The notes under the pieces: model-generated | The model's input: only the letters and a program-made list of their open reading frames with translations | The model's database searches: none | What the model was told of the DNA's origin: nothing | Shown: in pieces, positions 36,854-45,296 of the stretch | Layout: each line of letters starts with the position of its first letter | Position numbering within the stretch: the stretch's first letter is position 1 | Position numbers and translations under genes: made by a program | NCBI RefSeq assembly: GCF_002903165.1 | Contig: NZ_PPSK01000011.1 | Span: 1 to 64,000 of the forward strand | DNA: 64,000 bases | Source of the DNA: Halopseudomonas oceani | GTDB taxonomy: Bacteria; Pseudomonadota; Gammaproteobacteria; Pseudomonadales; Pseudomonadaceae | Direction of reading: 5' to 3'

Positions 36854-38059
36854 ATGACTTCTACCGCTGCAGCTCCGAGTGGCCTGGCTGGCTATGTCGA
36901 CCGCAAGCGCCGGCTCTGGCTGTTCTCTCTGGGTGTCCCCATGCTGGCGCTGGTTGGGCCGCTACTTTATGTGCTGGTCTCGCCGCAGGTCATCTGGCTG
37001 TGGATTTCGACCATCTTTGCTTATGTCGTCATTCCGGCGCTGGACGGCGTGCTTGGCGAGGATCTGAGCAATCCGCCGGAAGAGGCGGTGCCTGCGCTGG
37101 AAGCTGACCCCTATTACCGTTACGTGACCTATGCGCTGGTGCCGATTCTCTGGATCAGCTTTTTGGTCAATATCATTTTCCTCGGTTATCACGATCTGCC
37201 CTGGTACGGCACCCTGGCGGTGATTATTTCGACCGGCGGCAGTCTGGGCTTCGGGCTTAACTTGGGCCATGAAATGGGCCACAAGAAGATCGAGCTGGAA
37301 CGCTGGCTGGCCAAGATTACCCTTGCCCTGGGCTTTTACGGACACTTCTTCGTCGAGCACAACCGTGGCCATCACCGTGACGTGGCGACGCCGGAAGATC
37401 CTGCCTCCTCCCGGATGGGGGAGAGCATTTACCGGTTCGTGTTCAGAGAAATGCCCGGTGCCTTTTTTCGTGCCTGGGATCTGGAGGCACAGCGGCTGGA
37501 GCGCTGCGGCAAGTCAGTCTGGAGTCTTGAAAACGAGGTGCTGCAACCGGCGCTGATCAGTGCGGTGCTGTATGGCGGCCTGATTGCCTGGCTGGGCATC
37601 GAGATCCTGCCGGTGATGATGCTGATTGCTTTCTGGGGGGCGTTCCAATTAACCCTGGCCAATTACATCGAGCATTACGGCCTGCTGCGGCGCAAGGAGC
37701 CAAGTGGGCGTTACGAGCGCTGCCAGCCGCACCATTCCTGGAACAGCAATCACCTGTTCTCCAACTGGGCACTGTTTCACCTGCAGCGTCACTCCGATCA
37801 CCATGCTCATCCGACCCGACGCTATCAGTCGCTGCGCGACTTCCCGGACCTGCCGCGGCTGCCAAGCGGGTACTTCGGCATGTATCTGCTTACCTACTTC
37901 CCGCCGCTGTGGTTCAAGGTGATGGACAAGCGCCTGCTGGATGCGGTTGGGCATGACCCGTCGCGGATCAACTTTCTGCCGGCCAAGCGCGAGATGCTGA
38001 TACGTCGTTACGGACTGGACAATGGCGCAGCGCCGGAGGGTGCGGAGGTGGCCGCATGA
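36854..38059 (+). CDS. alkB: Alkane 1-monooxygenase
   Basis: A 401-residue membrane di-iron hydroxylase that converts alkanes to 1-alkanols with electrons from rubredoxin. All histidine boxes are present: HEMGHKK near residue 140, EHNRGHH near 172, LQRHSDHHA near 312, and the extra NYIEHYGLLRR signature near 270. About six membrane helices can be seen. The ATG at 36854 follows GAGGGTGAAGG. It overlaps the rubredoxin gene by ATGA, so the oxygenase and its electron carrier are coupled. Rubredoxin reductase is not in the window. Confidence 0.96.
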   Translation: MTSTAAAPSGLAGYVDRKRRLWLFSLGVPMLALVGPLLYVLVSPQVIWLWISTIFAYVVIPALDGVLGEDLSNPPEEAVPALEADPYYRYVTYALVPILWISFLVNIIFLGYHDLPWYGTLAVIISTGGSLGFGLNLGHEMGHKKIELERWLAKITLALGFYGHFFVEHNRGHHRDVATPEDPASSRMGESIYRFVFREMPGAFFRAWDLEAQRLERCGKSVWSLENEVLQPALISAVLYGGLIAWLGIEILPVMMLIAFWGAFQLTLANYIEHYGLLRRKEPSGRYERCQPHHSWNSNHLFSNWALFHLQRHSDHHAHPTRRYQSLRDFPDLPRLPSGYFGMYLLTYFPPLWFKVMDKRLLDAVGHDPSRINFLPAKREMLIRRYGLDNGAAPEGAEVAA

Positions 38060-38223
38060 GTCGCTATCAGTGCCCGGAATGTGGTTACGAGTATGACGAG
38101 GCGGCTGGTGATCCCCATCAAGGCTACCCGGCCGGCACCCGCTGGGAGGCGTTGCCGGACAGTTTTACCTGTCCGGATTGTGCGGTGCGTTACAAGGAAG
38201 ACTTCAAGCCCGTTGAAGACTGA
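38056..38223 (+). CDS. Rubredoxin, AlkG1-like
   Basis: A 55-residue rubredoxin with iron ligands in CPECGY (near residue 6) and CPDCAVRYKEDF (near 39). The GDPHQGYPAGTRWEALPDSF middle is typical of alkane-related rubredoxins. It starts inside the alkB stop (ATGA) and so is the coupled electron carrier by position. The AVR after the second CxxC, instead of G with one residue fewer, recalls the first domain of P. putida AlkG (AlkG1 type). As I recall, that type could not replace functional AlkG2-type rubredoxins, so electron transfer to AlkB may use another protein. Confidence 0.93.
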   Translation: MSRYQCPECGYEYDEAAGDPHQGYPAGTRWEALPDSFTCPDCAVRYKEDFKPVED

Positions 38224-38228
38224 CGCCG

Positions 38229-38247
38229 TGGCCGCTCACAGCGGCCA
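38229..38247. terminator. Hairpin between rubredoxin and transporter genes
   Basis: TGGCCGCT (38229-38236) and AGCGGCCA (38240-38247) form an 8-bp stem with a 3-nt loop at the convergent ends; it overlaps the transporter stop. No T tract. Confidence 0.4.
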
Positions 38248-40104
38248 TACCCACAGCAACATGGGAATGCCGATGGCGACCACCAGCAGTTCCATTGGCA
38301 GGCCCAGCCGCCAGTAATCGCCAAAGCGGAATCCGCCCGGGCCCAGGATCAGTGTGTTGTTTTGATGGCCAATCGGCGTCAGGAAGGCGCAGGAGGCGCC
38401 GATGGCGACGGCCATCAGAAAACTGTCCGGATTGACGCCCAGCTGACTGGCGATGCTCAGTGCAATCGGGCACATCACGGCGGCGGTCGCGGCGTTGTTC
38501 ATGAAGTCGGACAGCGTCATGGTGACCACCAGCATCAGGGTCAGGGCGATCACCGGGTTGCCCTGGGCCACATGCTCCAGCAGCGTACGTGCCAATACGT
38601 CGGCGGCGCCGGTGTCGGCCATGGCTGCGGCCAGCGGCATCAGCGCACCAAGCAGTACGATGATGGGCCAGTCGATCGCCTCGTAGATGCGCCGCAGCGG
38701 AATGACGCGAGTCAGCATGTAGCCCAGTACCCCGGCGGTAAATGATACCGCCGCGGGCAGCACGCCGAAGGCAGCGAGGGCCACGGCGCCAATCATGATC
38801 GCGACTGCGGTGATCGCCCGGCGACGGTCCGGTATCAGGATCGAGCGGGCGGCCAGTGGCACGCACCCGTATTCAGTAGCAAAGCCGGCGATGGCTTCAG
38901 CGTCGCCCTGCATTAGCAGCACGTCGCCGGCCTCAATTTCAGTCCAGCGCAGCCGGCGAATGGAGCGGTGGCCCTGGCGCGAGATGGCCAGGAGGTTGAT
39001 ACCGAAACGGGTGCGCAGGGCAATGTCCGATGCACTGCGGCCGAGAATGGCAGCGCCGGGCTGGACAACCAGTTCCTGCAGGGCTATATCGTCGCTGTGA
39101 CGGGCCGCCGGCTTTTCCTGCTCTTTTTCTTTTTCCGGGTTGGCTGCCGCAGCGGTATCTGTGCTGGCGTCTGCTTCGGACGCGTCTGCGTCGTCCTTGC
39201 TGTCCCTGTCCGGCTCGACCGCTTCTTCCAGTTTTAGCCCCAGACGGGTCAGTGAGGTCCCCAACGCGTCCGGTTCTGCCTCGATGACCAAAATATCGCC
39301 TGCATGTAGCCTGCGGCTGGGCAGCGGTGCGACGACGCGAAAGTCGTTGCGTACCATGCCGACGATCTGTGCATCGCTGTCTTCCAGCATCTGCTCGACT
39401 TCGCGCAGTCGTTTGCCGTCGGCCTTGCTGTCGGCATCAATGTGTACTTCTGTCAGGTAGGTGCCGGTATCGAAGTTGCTGGCGTCCGACTGGGGGCGGT
39501 GGGGCACCAGCCAGCGGCCGGCAATAACCGCCAGCAAAACGCCGCCGGCGGCGATGCCGAGACCGACCGGGGTGAAGTCAAACATGCCGTAGGCGCCCAG
39601 TTCGGTCTGCGCGCGGAAGCCGGACACGATCAGGTTGGGCGGCGTGCCGATCAGTGTGGTCATGCCGCCAAGAATGGTGCCGAAGGCCAGCGGCATCAGC
39701 ACCTTGCCGGGCGGGATATCGTTGCGACTGGCGAGTTGCAGTGCAATCGGCATCAGCAGCGCCATGGCCCCGACGTTGTTCATGAAGGCGGAGAGCGTTG
39801 CGCCCAGCAGGGTCAGTACGCCGAGACCAAGCAGGATGCCGCCGCGCTGGGGTAGCGCTCGCTGTGCCAGCGCTTCGACCGCACCGGTGGTCTGCAGCCC
39901 CTTGCTGAGGATCAGTACCGCGGCCACGGTGATGACCGCCGGGTGACCGAAGCCGGCGAAGGCCTCCGCGGTCGGGGTCAGGCCACACACCACGCAGGCC
40001 ATCAGCGCCGCCAGCGCGACCACGTCATGACGCCAGCGGCCCCAGAGGAACAGCCCGACGGTACAGGCAAGAATCAGCAGAATCAGTTGCTGGCTGGCGT
40101 CCAT
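38236..40104 (-). CDS. SLC13-type transporter with RCK_C domains
   Basis: A 622-residue membrane protein of the divalent anion/sodium symporter group, with repeated FMNNVGAMALLMPIA and FMNNAATAAVMCPIA motifs and IGTPPNLIVSGF, giving two inverted halves. Between them lie two TrkA-C (RCK_C) domains (about residues 215-290 and 350-420), joined by a very acidic Ala/Asp/Glu/Lys-rich linker near 300-340. Such proteins carry sulfate, dicarboxylates or other anions; the substrate is not evident. It is convergent with alkB-rubredoxin and may or may not be linked to it. Confidence 0.86.
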   Translation of the reverse strand: MDASQQLILLILACTVGLFLWGRWRHDVVALAALMACVVCGLTPTAEAFAGFGHPAVITVAAVLILSKGLQTTGAVEALAQRALPQRGGILLGLGVLTLLGATLSAFMNNVGAMALLMPIALQLASRNDIPPGKVLMPLAFGTILGGMTTLIGTPPNLIVSGFRAQTELGAYGMFDFTPVGLGIAAGGVLLAVIAGRWLVPHRPQSDASNFDTGTYLTEVHIDADSKADGKRLREVEQMLEDSDAQIVGMVRNDFRVVAPLPSRRLHAGDILVIEAEPDALGTSLTRLGLKLEEAVEPDRDSKDDADASEADASTDTAAAANPEKEKEQEKPAARHSDDIALQELVVQPGAAILGRSASDIALRTRFGINLLAISRQGHRSIRRLRWTEIEAGDVLLMQGDAEAIAGFATEYGCVPLAARSILIPDRRRAITAVAIMIGAVALAAFGVLPAAVSFTAGVLGYMLTRVIPLRRIYEAIDWPIIVLLGALMPLAAAMADTGAADVLARTLLEHVAQGNPVIALTLMLVVTMTLSDFMNNAATAAVMCPIALSIASQLGVNPDSFLMAVAIGASCAFLTPIGHQNNTLILGPGGFRFGDYWRLGLPMELLVVAIGIPMLLWVWPL

Positions 40105-40132
40105 GCGTGGGCAGGCCTCCCGGGTTGGTTAT

Positions 40133-41509
40133 TCAGATCAGTCGTACCTTGAAGCGGCGACCCTTGATCTTGCCCTCTTCCAGGGGCTGCAGCGCCAGTT
40201 TGGCCTGATCACGGCGGATGGCGACGAGGGCCTGGTAGTCGCTGATACTGATCTTGCCGATTGCGTCACCGCTTAGGCCCGCCTCGCCGGTCAGGGCGCC
40301 GAGCAGGTCGCCGGGGCGCAGCTTGTCCTTGCGGCCGCCGGCGACTGCCAGTGTGCGCATGGGGGCAATCAGCGGCCGGTCCGGGCGCTCCGGCAGGCGT
40401 TCGATATCCTGCCAGTTCAGCTCGCCGTAGGCTTCTTCGATCGGGCGCAGGCGCTTGAGTTCGCGCGGGGCGACCAGACTCAGCGCCAGGCCGGGCTGGC
40501 CAGCGCGGCCGCTGCGGCCTATGCGGTGGACGTGGGCCGCCGGGTCGGCAGCCAGCTCGACGTTGATGACTGCCGCGACGCCGGCGATGTCGATACCGCG
40601 GGCGGCGACGTCGGTGGCAGTCAGCACGCTGCAGCTCTGGTTGGCGAACAGCGCCAGTACCTGGTCGCGCTCGCGCTGTTCCATGTCACCGTGCAGCGCC
40701 TGCGCGCTGATACCTTCCTTGTTCAGATAGTCGGCCAGCTCCTGGCACTGCTGGCGGGTATGGCAGAAGGCAATGCAGGGTTGCGGACGGTTGGCTGCGA
40801 GCAGGCGCAGTACGGCGGCAAAGCGTTGCTCTGGCAGGATCTCGTAGAAGCGTTGCTCAATCGGGTTTTCCGGCCCGGACTGTTCAATCCGCACCTGCGC
40901 CGGATTACGCTGAAATTCGCCAGTTAGCTGTTCCAGACTTTCAGGATAAGTGGCCGAAAACAGCAGGGTCTGGCGGCGGCTCGGGGTCTGCTGGATGATC
41001 TCGCGGATGGCGTCGACAAAGCCCATGTCGAGCATGCGGTCGGCTTCATCGAGCACCAGGCAGTTCAGCTTTTCGAGGTTCAGCGTGCCGCGCTTGAGGT
41101 GGTCCTGTACGCGTCCGGGCGTACCGACGATGACGTGAGCACCCTGTTCGAGTGAGGCAGCCTGCGGGCCGAAGGGGACACCACCGCTGAGAGTCACGAT
41201 CTTGATATTGCCCATCCCGCGGGCTAGCTTGCGCAGCTCATCGGTGATCTGGCCCGCCAGTTCACGGGTCGGGCTGAGTACCAGTGCCTGACACCCGAAA
41301 AAGCGCGGGTTCAGCGGTGTCAGCAAGCCGATGCCGAACGCAGCAGTTTTGCCGCTGCCGGTGGGCGACTGGGCGATCAGGTCCTGACCGGCCAGAATCG
41401 GTGGCAGTGCCTGTGCCTGAATCGGCGTCATGCGTTGATAGCCAAGCTGGGTAAGCGTTGCCAGCATGCTTTGCGGCAGTGGCAGGGTATTGAACTGATC
41501 GGAAGTCAC
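40133..41509 (-). CDS. dbpA: ATP-dependent RNA helicase DbpA
   Basis: A 458-residue DEAD-box protein: Q motif (MTPIQAQALP), [63 protein letters not shown]. The C-terminal 75 residues (about 383-458: TLAVAGGRKDKLRPGDLLGAL, ending KIKGRRFKVRLI) are the DbpA RNA-binding domain that recognises hairpin 92 of 23S rRNA. It acts in 50S subunit assembly. A small Arg-rich ORF lies upstream on the same strand. Confidence 0.96.
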   Translation of the reverse strand: MTSDQFNTLPLPQSMLATLTQLGYQRMTPIQAQALPPILAGQDLIAQSPTGSGKTAAFGIGLLTPLNPRFFGCQALVLSPTRELAGQITDELRKLARGMGNIKIVTLSGGVPFGPQAASLEQGAHVIVGTPGRVQDHLKRGTLNLEKLNCLVLDEADRMLDMGFVDAIREIIQQTPSRRQTLLFSATYPESLEQLTGEFQRNPAQVRIEQSGPENPIEQRFYEILPEQRFAAVLRLLAANRPQPCIAFCHTRQQCQELADYLNKEGISAQALHGDMEQRERDQVLALFANQSCSVLTATDVAARGIDIAGVAAVINVELAADPAAHVHRIGRSGRAGQPGLALSLVAPRELKRLRPIEEAYGELNWQDIERLPERPDRPLIAPMRTLAVAGGRKDKLRPGDLLGALTGEAGLSGDAIGKISISDYQALVAIRRDQAKLALQPLEEGKIKGRRFKVRLI

Positions 41510-41560
41510 GGCAGGCGCCCTTAGGACCGGGCGCTGCAGTGTAGCAGAGAAGCGCTGTGC

Positions 41561-41725
41561 TCAGCGACGGATGCGGGTCTTACGAAAGCCACCATGACTG
41601 GCGAAGTGGCCGGTGTCGCCGGTTAGCCAGAAGCGGGTAGCCCGGTAGGCTGCCTGCAGTTTGCTGGTGTGGTAGCTGCGGGTTTTGCTGTAGGCCCAGC
41701 GCCAGCCACGCTTGCGAGCTTCCAT
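41561..41725 (-). CDS. Small Arg-rich 54-residue protein
   Basis: A very basic 54-residue frame, MEARKRGWRWAYSKTRSY at the start and GGFRKTRIRR at the end, with 13 Arg/Lys and several aromatics. AAGG lies nine bases upstream of the ATG at 41725. The upstream region has promoter-like TTGACA and repeated TGTCA boxes. Small size and high charge suggest an RNA- or ribosome-binding protein, or a membrane-active peptide. I do not recognise the family. An overlapping 66-residue frame in another phase looks like its shadow. Confidence 0.5.
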   Translation of the reverse strand: MEARKRGWRWAYSKTRSYHTSKLQAAYRATRFWLTGDTGHFASHGGFRKTRIRR

Positions 41726-41887
41726 GGTCGTAAACCTTATCTCGACATAGTGTCACGGGAGTGTCAAAAATCAGCCACAATCACGGCGCCACGCCGATTT
41801 TGGCTTGTTTTTGACGACTTTCAAAAGAGGCTGAGAGCATAGCGTCATTTTGACACTATTGGAACCGGTGATCGCTAGCGGCCGATT
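41726..41887. promoter_or_regulatory. Upstream region of the 54-aa gene with repeated TGTCA boxes
   Basis: ATAGTGTCA (41747-41755) and its inverse TGACACTAT (41851-41859) frame about 95 bases of AT-rich DNA. GTGTCA recurs directly at 41761-41766, giving TTGACA on the minus strand as a possible -35. The repeats look like regulator half-sites; no known regulator was matched. Confidence 0.4.
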
Positions 41888-42847
41888 TTACTGGCCGCCA
41901 TCCAGGGTTACCCGGTTTCGGCCTTGCTCCTTGGAGACATAGAGGGCTTTATCAGCGCGCTCCAGCAGAGCCTGATAACCGGGCATGTCATCGCCGATGG
42001 CGGCAACGCCGAGACTGACGGTAAAGGTCAGCGGCGAGCCTTGGTAGTCGAGGACCTTTTGTTCCACGGCGTGACGCAGCCGTTCGGCAAACTGGGCGGC
42101 TCCGTCCAAGGGAGTGCCTGGGAGTAGCACCACAAACTCCTCTCCGCCGTAGCGCCCGGCAAAGTCGGTTTCGCGTACCAGCTGAGAGGTGATTTCCGCG
42201 ACGGTACGGATCACCTCGTCCCCAGTCTGATGACCGTAGGTATCGTTGACCCGTTTGAAATGGTCGATATCAAAGATGACCAGGCTCACCGGGTTGTCGT
42301 AGCGCTGGTGGCGGGCGAATTCCCGTTCCAGGCATGATTCCCAGTAGCGGCGGTTGAGCAGGCCGGTAAGACCGTCGCGCAACGCCAGCTCTTGCAGCTT
42401 GGTGTTGGCAGACTCGAGTTGCCGCTTGTTGACCGCTACACCGGTCACATCGTAGATGATCAGGCAGACGTGATCGGTTTTGCCGGTGGAACTGCGCAAG
42501 GGCAGGATGGTGACGTTCTGGTACATCTCGTCGGCTAGCCCGGTAATTGGCTGGTAGCTCTTGAAATGCACCAGGTTGGGGCGCTGCTCCCAGATCGTAA
42601 ACGCGCGGGTGCCGAGCATGACGGCCGTTTCAACCTTGTGGGTGAACCAGCTTTGATCGATCTCCGGAAACAGTTCAAACAGAGACGTCCTTGACGCCCG
42701 CTCTGCGCTGATCCCGGAGTGGTTTTCCATGAAGCTGTTCCAGACTTCGACGTTGTAGTCGCGATCCAGGACCACGACACCGACATCGATGCTCTGCACG
42801 ATGTCGAGAAGCCAGTGAAGTTCATTGATATCGATAGTGTCCGGCAT
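41888..42847 (-). CDS. PAS-GGDEF diguanylate cyclase
   Basis: A 319-residue protein: an N-terminal PAS domain (about 8-125: IVQSIDVGVVVLDRDYNVEVWN, FELFPEID) and a GGDEF domain (about 155-315: LALRDGLTGLLNRRYWE, FDIDHFKRVNDTYGHQTGD). The active site GGEEF near 247 is intact, and RETD five residues before it is a complete inhibitory site. It should make c-di-GMP in response to a cytoplasmic signal sensed by PAS. It lies 21 nt after the CheC-like response regulator gene and probably shares its transcript. Confidence 0.92.
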   Translation of the reverse strand: MPDTIDINELHWLLDIVQSIDVGVVVLDRDYNVEVWNSFMENHSGISAERASRTSLFELFPEIDQSWFTHKVETAVMLGTRAFTIWEQRPNLVHFKSYQPITGLADEMYQNVTILPLRSSTGKTDHVCLIIYDVTGVAVNKRQLESANTKLQELALRDGLTGLLNRRYWESCLEREFARHQRYDNPVSLVIFDIDHFKRVNDTYGHQTGDEVIRTVAEITSQLVRETDFAGRYGGEEFVVLLPGTPLDGAAQFAERLRHAVEQKVLDYQGSPLTFTVSLGVAAIGDDMPGYQALLERADKALYVSKEQGRNRVTLDGGQ

Positions 42848-42868
42848 GTGCTGTGCCTGCGCCCTTGA

Positions 42869-43873
42869 TCAATCGATCATGTAGTCGAGCCGCTCCCGTA
42901 GCTTGGGTACCGAATCCTCGGTAAACAGCAGTAGCAGGTCGAAATGAATATCGAGATTTTCCAGACCGTAGCTGATCTCCACTGCCAGTGTACGCTTCCA
43001 GCGGCGCTGGTTGATGCGAATCAGGTCTTCGATCGGGCAGTGCTGACCGAGCACCAGCGGATGGCCTTGCGAGAGAGTAATGTTCAGTTGTTCGGACAGG
43101 CCGTTTAGGCAGGCGCCAATGATAATGCTCGCCAGGTCAAGCAGCATCTCCAGTTGAGCGCCTTCGTCGCGTTGGGTATTCAGCAGCTTGGCAACGTCGT
43201 CGATTTCCGAGTCGTGGAAGATCAGCAGGGCTTCGCCGGCGATACCTCCGCCAATGTAACCCTGACAGATAGCAGACAGGCGTGCGTCGCGCTGGGCATC
43301 GGCCAGTGCCATGTGCAGCTCCCCCACCTCAAGAATATTGACGTTGGGAATCGGCAGTTGGATAAAGACGCCAAGTACCCGACCAAGCAGTTCGGCCGCG
43401 CGCCCCATGGCAACGTTGGACACTTCCCGGAACGCATCGCGGAACGAGACGTTTGGCAGGGAACGGTAAACATCTTCTTCGGCTGCGTGCAGCGGCTCCA
43501 TTGGCACGTCGACACCGAGGGCGTTGAGCGCTTCGGCCAGTTGCATCGGGTCTGCCGGTTTCTTGATGAAGGCGCGGGCACCGAGCGCCTTGGCGCGACG
43601 CACGGCTTCATCCTGAACGTCGCCGGAAACGACAATGACCTCTGGCGTAAGGCCTTCTTCGCGCAGCGCTGCCAGCACGCCAAAGCCGTCCAGTTCCGGC
43701 ATGGTCAGGTCGAGCAGCACCACCTGACCATTGCCCTGGCGAATAGACTCCAGGCCTTCGACTCCGTTGCAAGCCTGGCTGATTCGGAAGGGCCAGTTTG
43801 CCGGCAGGGCTCGGATTAGCTGCTTCCGAGCCATGTTCGAGTCGTCGCATACAAGCAAGGGGATGGCACTCAC
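42869..43873 (-). CDS. Response regulator with CheC-like domain
   Basis: A 334-residue protein. The receiver domain (1-118) has CDDSNMARKQL, the phosphorylated Asp in VVLLDLTMPELDGFG, SGD and KKP. The C-terminal part (about 140-330) is CheC/CheX-like: one phosphatase motif D-x3-E-x2-N-x22-P is complete (DAFREVSN, then P), whereas the second place (SIIIGACLN) lacks the Glu. It could dephosphorylate another response regulator, perhaps a chemotaxis CheY. It uses a GTG start at 43873 after AAGGA. It sits upstream of the PAS-GGDEF gene, which links phospho-signalling to c-di-GMP. Confidence 0.87.
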   Translation of the reverse strand: MSAIPLLVCDDSNMARKQLIRALPANWPFRISQACNGVEGLESIRQGNGQVVLLDLTMPELDGFGVLAALREEGLTPEVIVVSGDVQDEAVRRAKALGARAFIKKPADPMQLAEALNALGVDVPMEPLHAAEEDVYRSLPNVSFRDAFREVSNVAMGRAAELLGRVLGVFIQLPIPNVNILEVGELHMALADAQRDARLSAICQGYIGGGIAGEALLIFHDSEIDDVAKLLNTQRDEGAQLEMLLDLASIIIGACLNGLSEQLNITLSQGHPLVLGQHCPIEDLIRINQRRWKRTLAVEISYGLENLDIHFDLLLLFTEDSVPKLRERLDYMID

Positions 43874-44135
43874 GGCATTATCCTTGTTGCTAATCTGTCC
43901 GGCAGGAGTTCAGTTGAGGGCGAGATGGCCGATAACAGCAGATGGCCATCAAGCAACCTATCGGCCAAGCATGACAACTTATTGAACAGTTGAGAAGGGA
44001 TTCGGGGGATATGCCAAGCGTTTTTCCGGGGAAATTCGGGTATTTTGCGACTCATGGCTGATTTAACGGCGGATAAACGGATGAATCAACGCGACACGCT
44101 CGCCGTTCTGCCCGGCTTGCCGATGGAGGGATACC
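43874..44135. promoter_or_regulatory. Divergent signalling promoter region, possible sigma-28 box
   Basis: TTCA (43909-43912), 15-nt spacer and GCCGATAA (43928-43935) on the plus strand fit a FliA (sigma-28) promoter with an exact -10 box, pointing to the membrane GGDEF gene. On the minus strand GCCGATAG (43958-43965) is a weaker counterpart toward the response regulator. One exact 8-mer in 64 kb may occur by chance. Confidence 0.35.
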
Positions 44136-45206
44136 GTGGCTGACAGGCTTGAACGGAATGTACAGCACCGGCGGACGGTGCTGAGGGCTTTGCTGTGGAT
44201 TACCACCATCGCCGGCGTTGTTTTTGCCATCATTAACATACAGCGCGACGTTTATCTGTTGGCGGTGCTAGAGCTGATCTACGCCGGCTTTGCCGCCTGT
44301 CTGCTGCGGTTCGTCAACACGACTCCCCATCTTGGAGCCTGGACCACCGCTTTTCTGGTGCCGTTTTTCTGCATCATGGAGATCGCTCTGGTTCTGCCGC
44401 AAAGCTCGTTCACGGTATTCACCTGGATTCAGACCATCCCGATCATCTCCTATCTGCTGCTCGGCAAGCGCGGTGGTTTCTGGATGTCGTTGATCTTCAT
44501 CAGTCTCGGTGTCGTGGCGTTCAATGTGCGGTATGTGACCGAGGCCAGCCTGCTCAATTTGGTTGTTATGGCCAATATCGGCTTCAGCAGCCTGGCGGTG
44601 ATGATGTTCTCGCATATTTATGAGAGCAGCCGGGATGACAACGAGCGTCGCCTGATTGAGCTGGCCGGCACTGACAGTTTGACCGGACTGGCCAATCGCA
44701 TGCGCTTGGCGGAAACCTTCAAGAGCATGCGCAATCAGGCAGAGCGCAATGACCTGCCGCTGTCGCTGGTCGTGCTGGACCTGGATAACTTCAAGCAGGT
44801 CAATGACCGCTATGGCCACGAGGTGGGCGACAGCGTGCTGCAGCGCGCGGCAGCGCTGTTTCAGGATCGGCTGCGGGACTCGGATCTGGCCTGCCGGCTC
44901 GGTGGCGAGGAATTTGCCCTGCTGTTGCCAGGAGCCTCGCTTGAGCAGGCGGCGGATCTATCGGACGGGTTGCGCCAGCGACTGGCTGATACCCCGGTTG
45001 CCGCCGGCCATGACACCCTGAGGGTGACGTTCAGTGCCGGTGTGGCTTCTCTTGGGGAAGACGGCGACAGCCTGAGCGAACTGCTCAAGACCGCCGACCG
45101 GCGAATGTACGAGGCCAAGGGCAGCGGCCGAAACCAGGTGGTCGCGGCGGGGCAGCGCTACGCGCTGAGTGCGGCCGGTACAGCGCCGGAAGAGCGTTCT
45201 GAATAA
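44136..45206 (+). CDS. Membrane GGDEF diguanylate cyclase
   Basis: A 356-residue protein with six membrane helices (about residues 15-170) of no named sensor family, followed by a GGDEF domain (about 180-345: GTDSLTGLANRMRL, DLDNFKQVNDRYGHEVGD). GGEEF is intact and RDSD five residues upstream is an inhibitory site. The GTG start at 44136 is supported by GGAGGG at ideal spacing. It is divergent from the CheC-like regulator and PAS-GGDEF pair, so this locus holds two cyclases. Confidence 0.9.
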   Translation: MADRLERNVQHRRTVLRALLWITTIAGVVFAIINIQRDVYLLAVLELIYAGFAACLLRFVNTTPHLGAWTTAFLVPFFCIMEIALVLPQSSFTVFTWIQTIPIISYLLLGKRGGFWMSLIFISLGVVAFNVRYVTEASLLNLVVMANIGFSSLAVMMFSHIYESSRDDNERRLIELAGTDSLTGLANRMRLAETFKSMRNQAERNDLPLSLVVLDLDNFKQVNDRYGHEVGDSVLQRAAALFQDRLRDSDLACRLGGEEFALLLPGASLEQAADLSDGLRQRLADTPVAAGHDTLRVTFSAGVASLGEDGDSLSELLKTADRRMYEAKGSGRNQVVAAGQRYALSAAGTAPEERSE

Positions 45207-45207
45207 A

Positions 45208-45255
45208 GAACGATTCGTTCAAATTATTTGTCAATCATGGCGGCTCTTCTACACT
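45208..45255 (+). promoter_or_regulatory. ald promoter and upstream dyad
   Basis: TTGTCA (45228-45233), 16-nt spacer, TACACT (45250-45255). Upstream, GAACG-ATT-CGTTC (45208-45220) is a perfect dyad in a typical activator position, for example for an Lrp/AsnC-type regulator; none is encoded nearby. Confidence 0.5.
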
Positions 45256-45296
45256 GATCAGTAAGTCACTGAGCGGATTAGAGGAGGTAGCACGTC

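Noticed and set aside
41580..41780. 66-residue frame on the minus strand
   Set aside because: It starts inside the AT-rich promoter region, and its coding part is the shadow of the 54-residue Arg-rich frame at 41561-41725, which has the better ribosome site.
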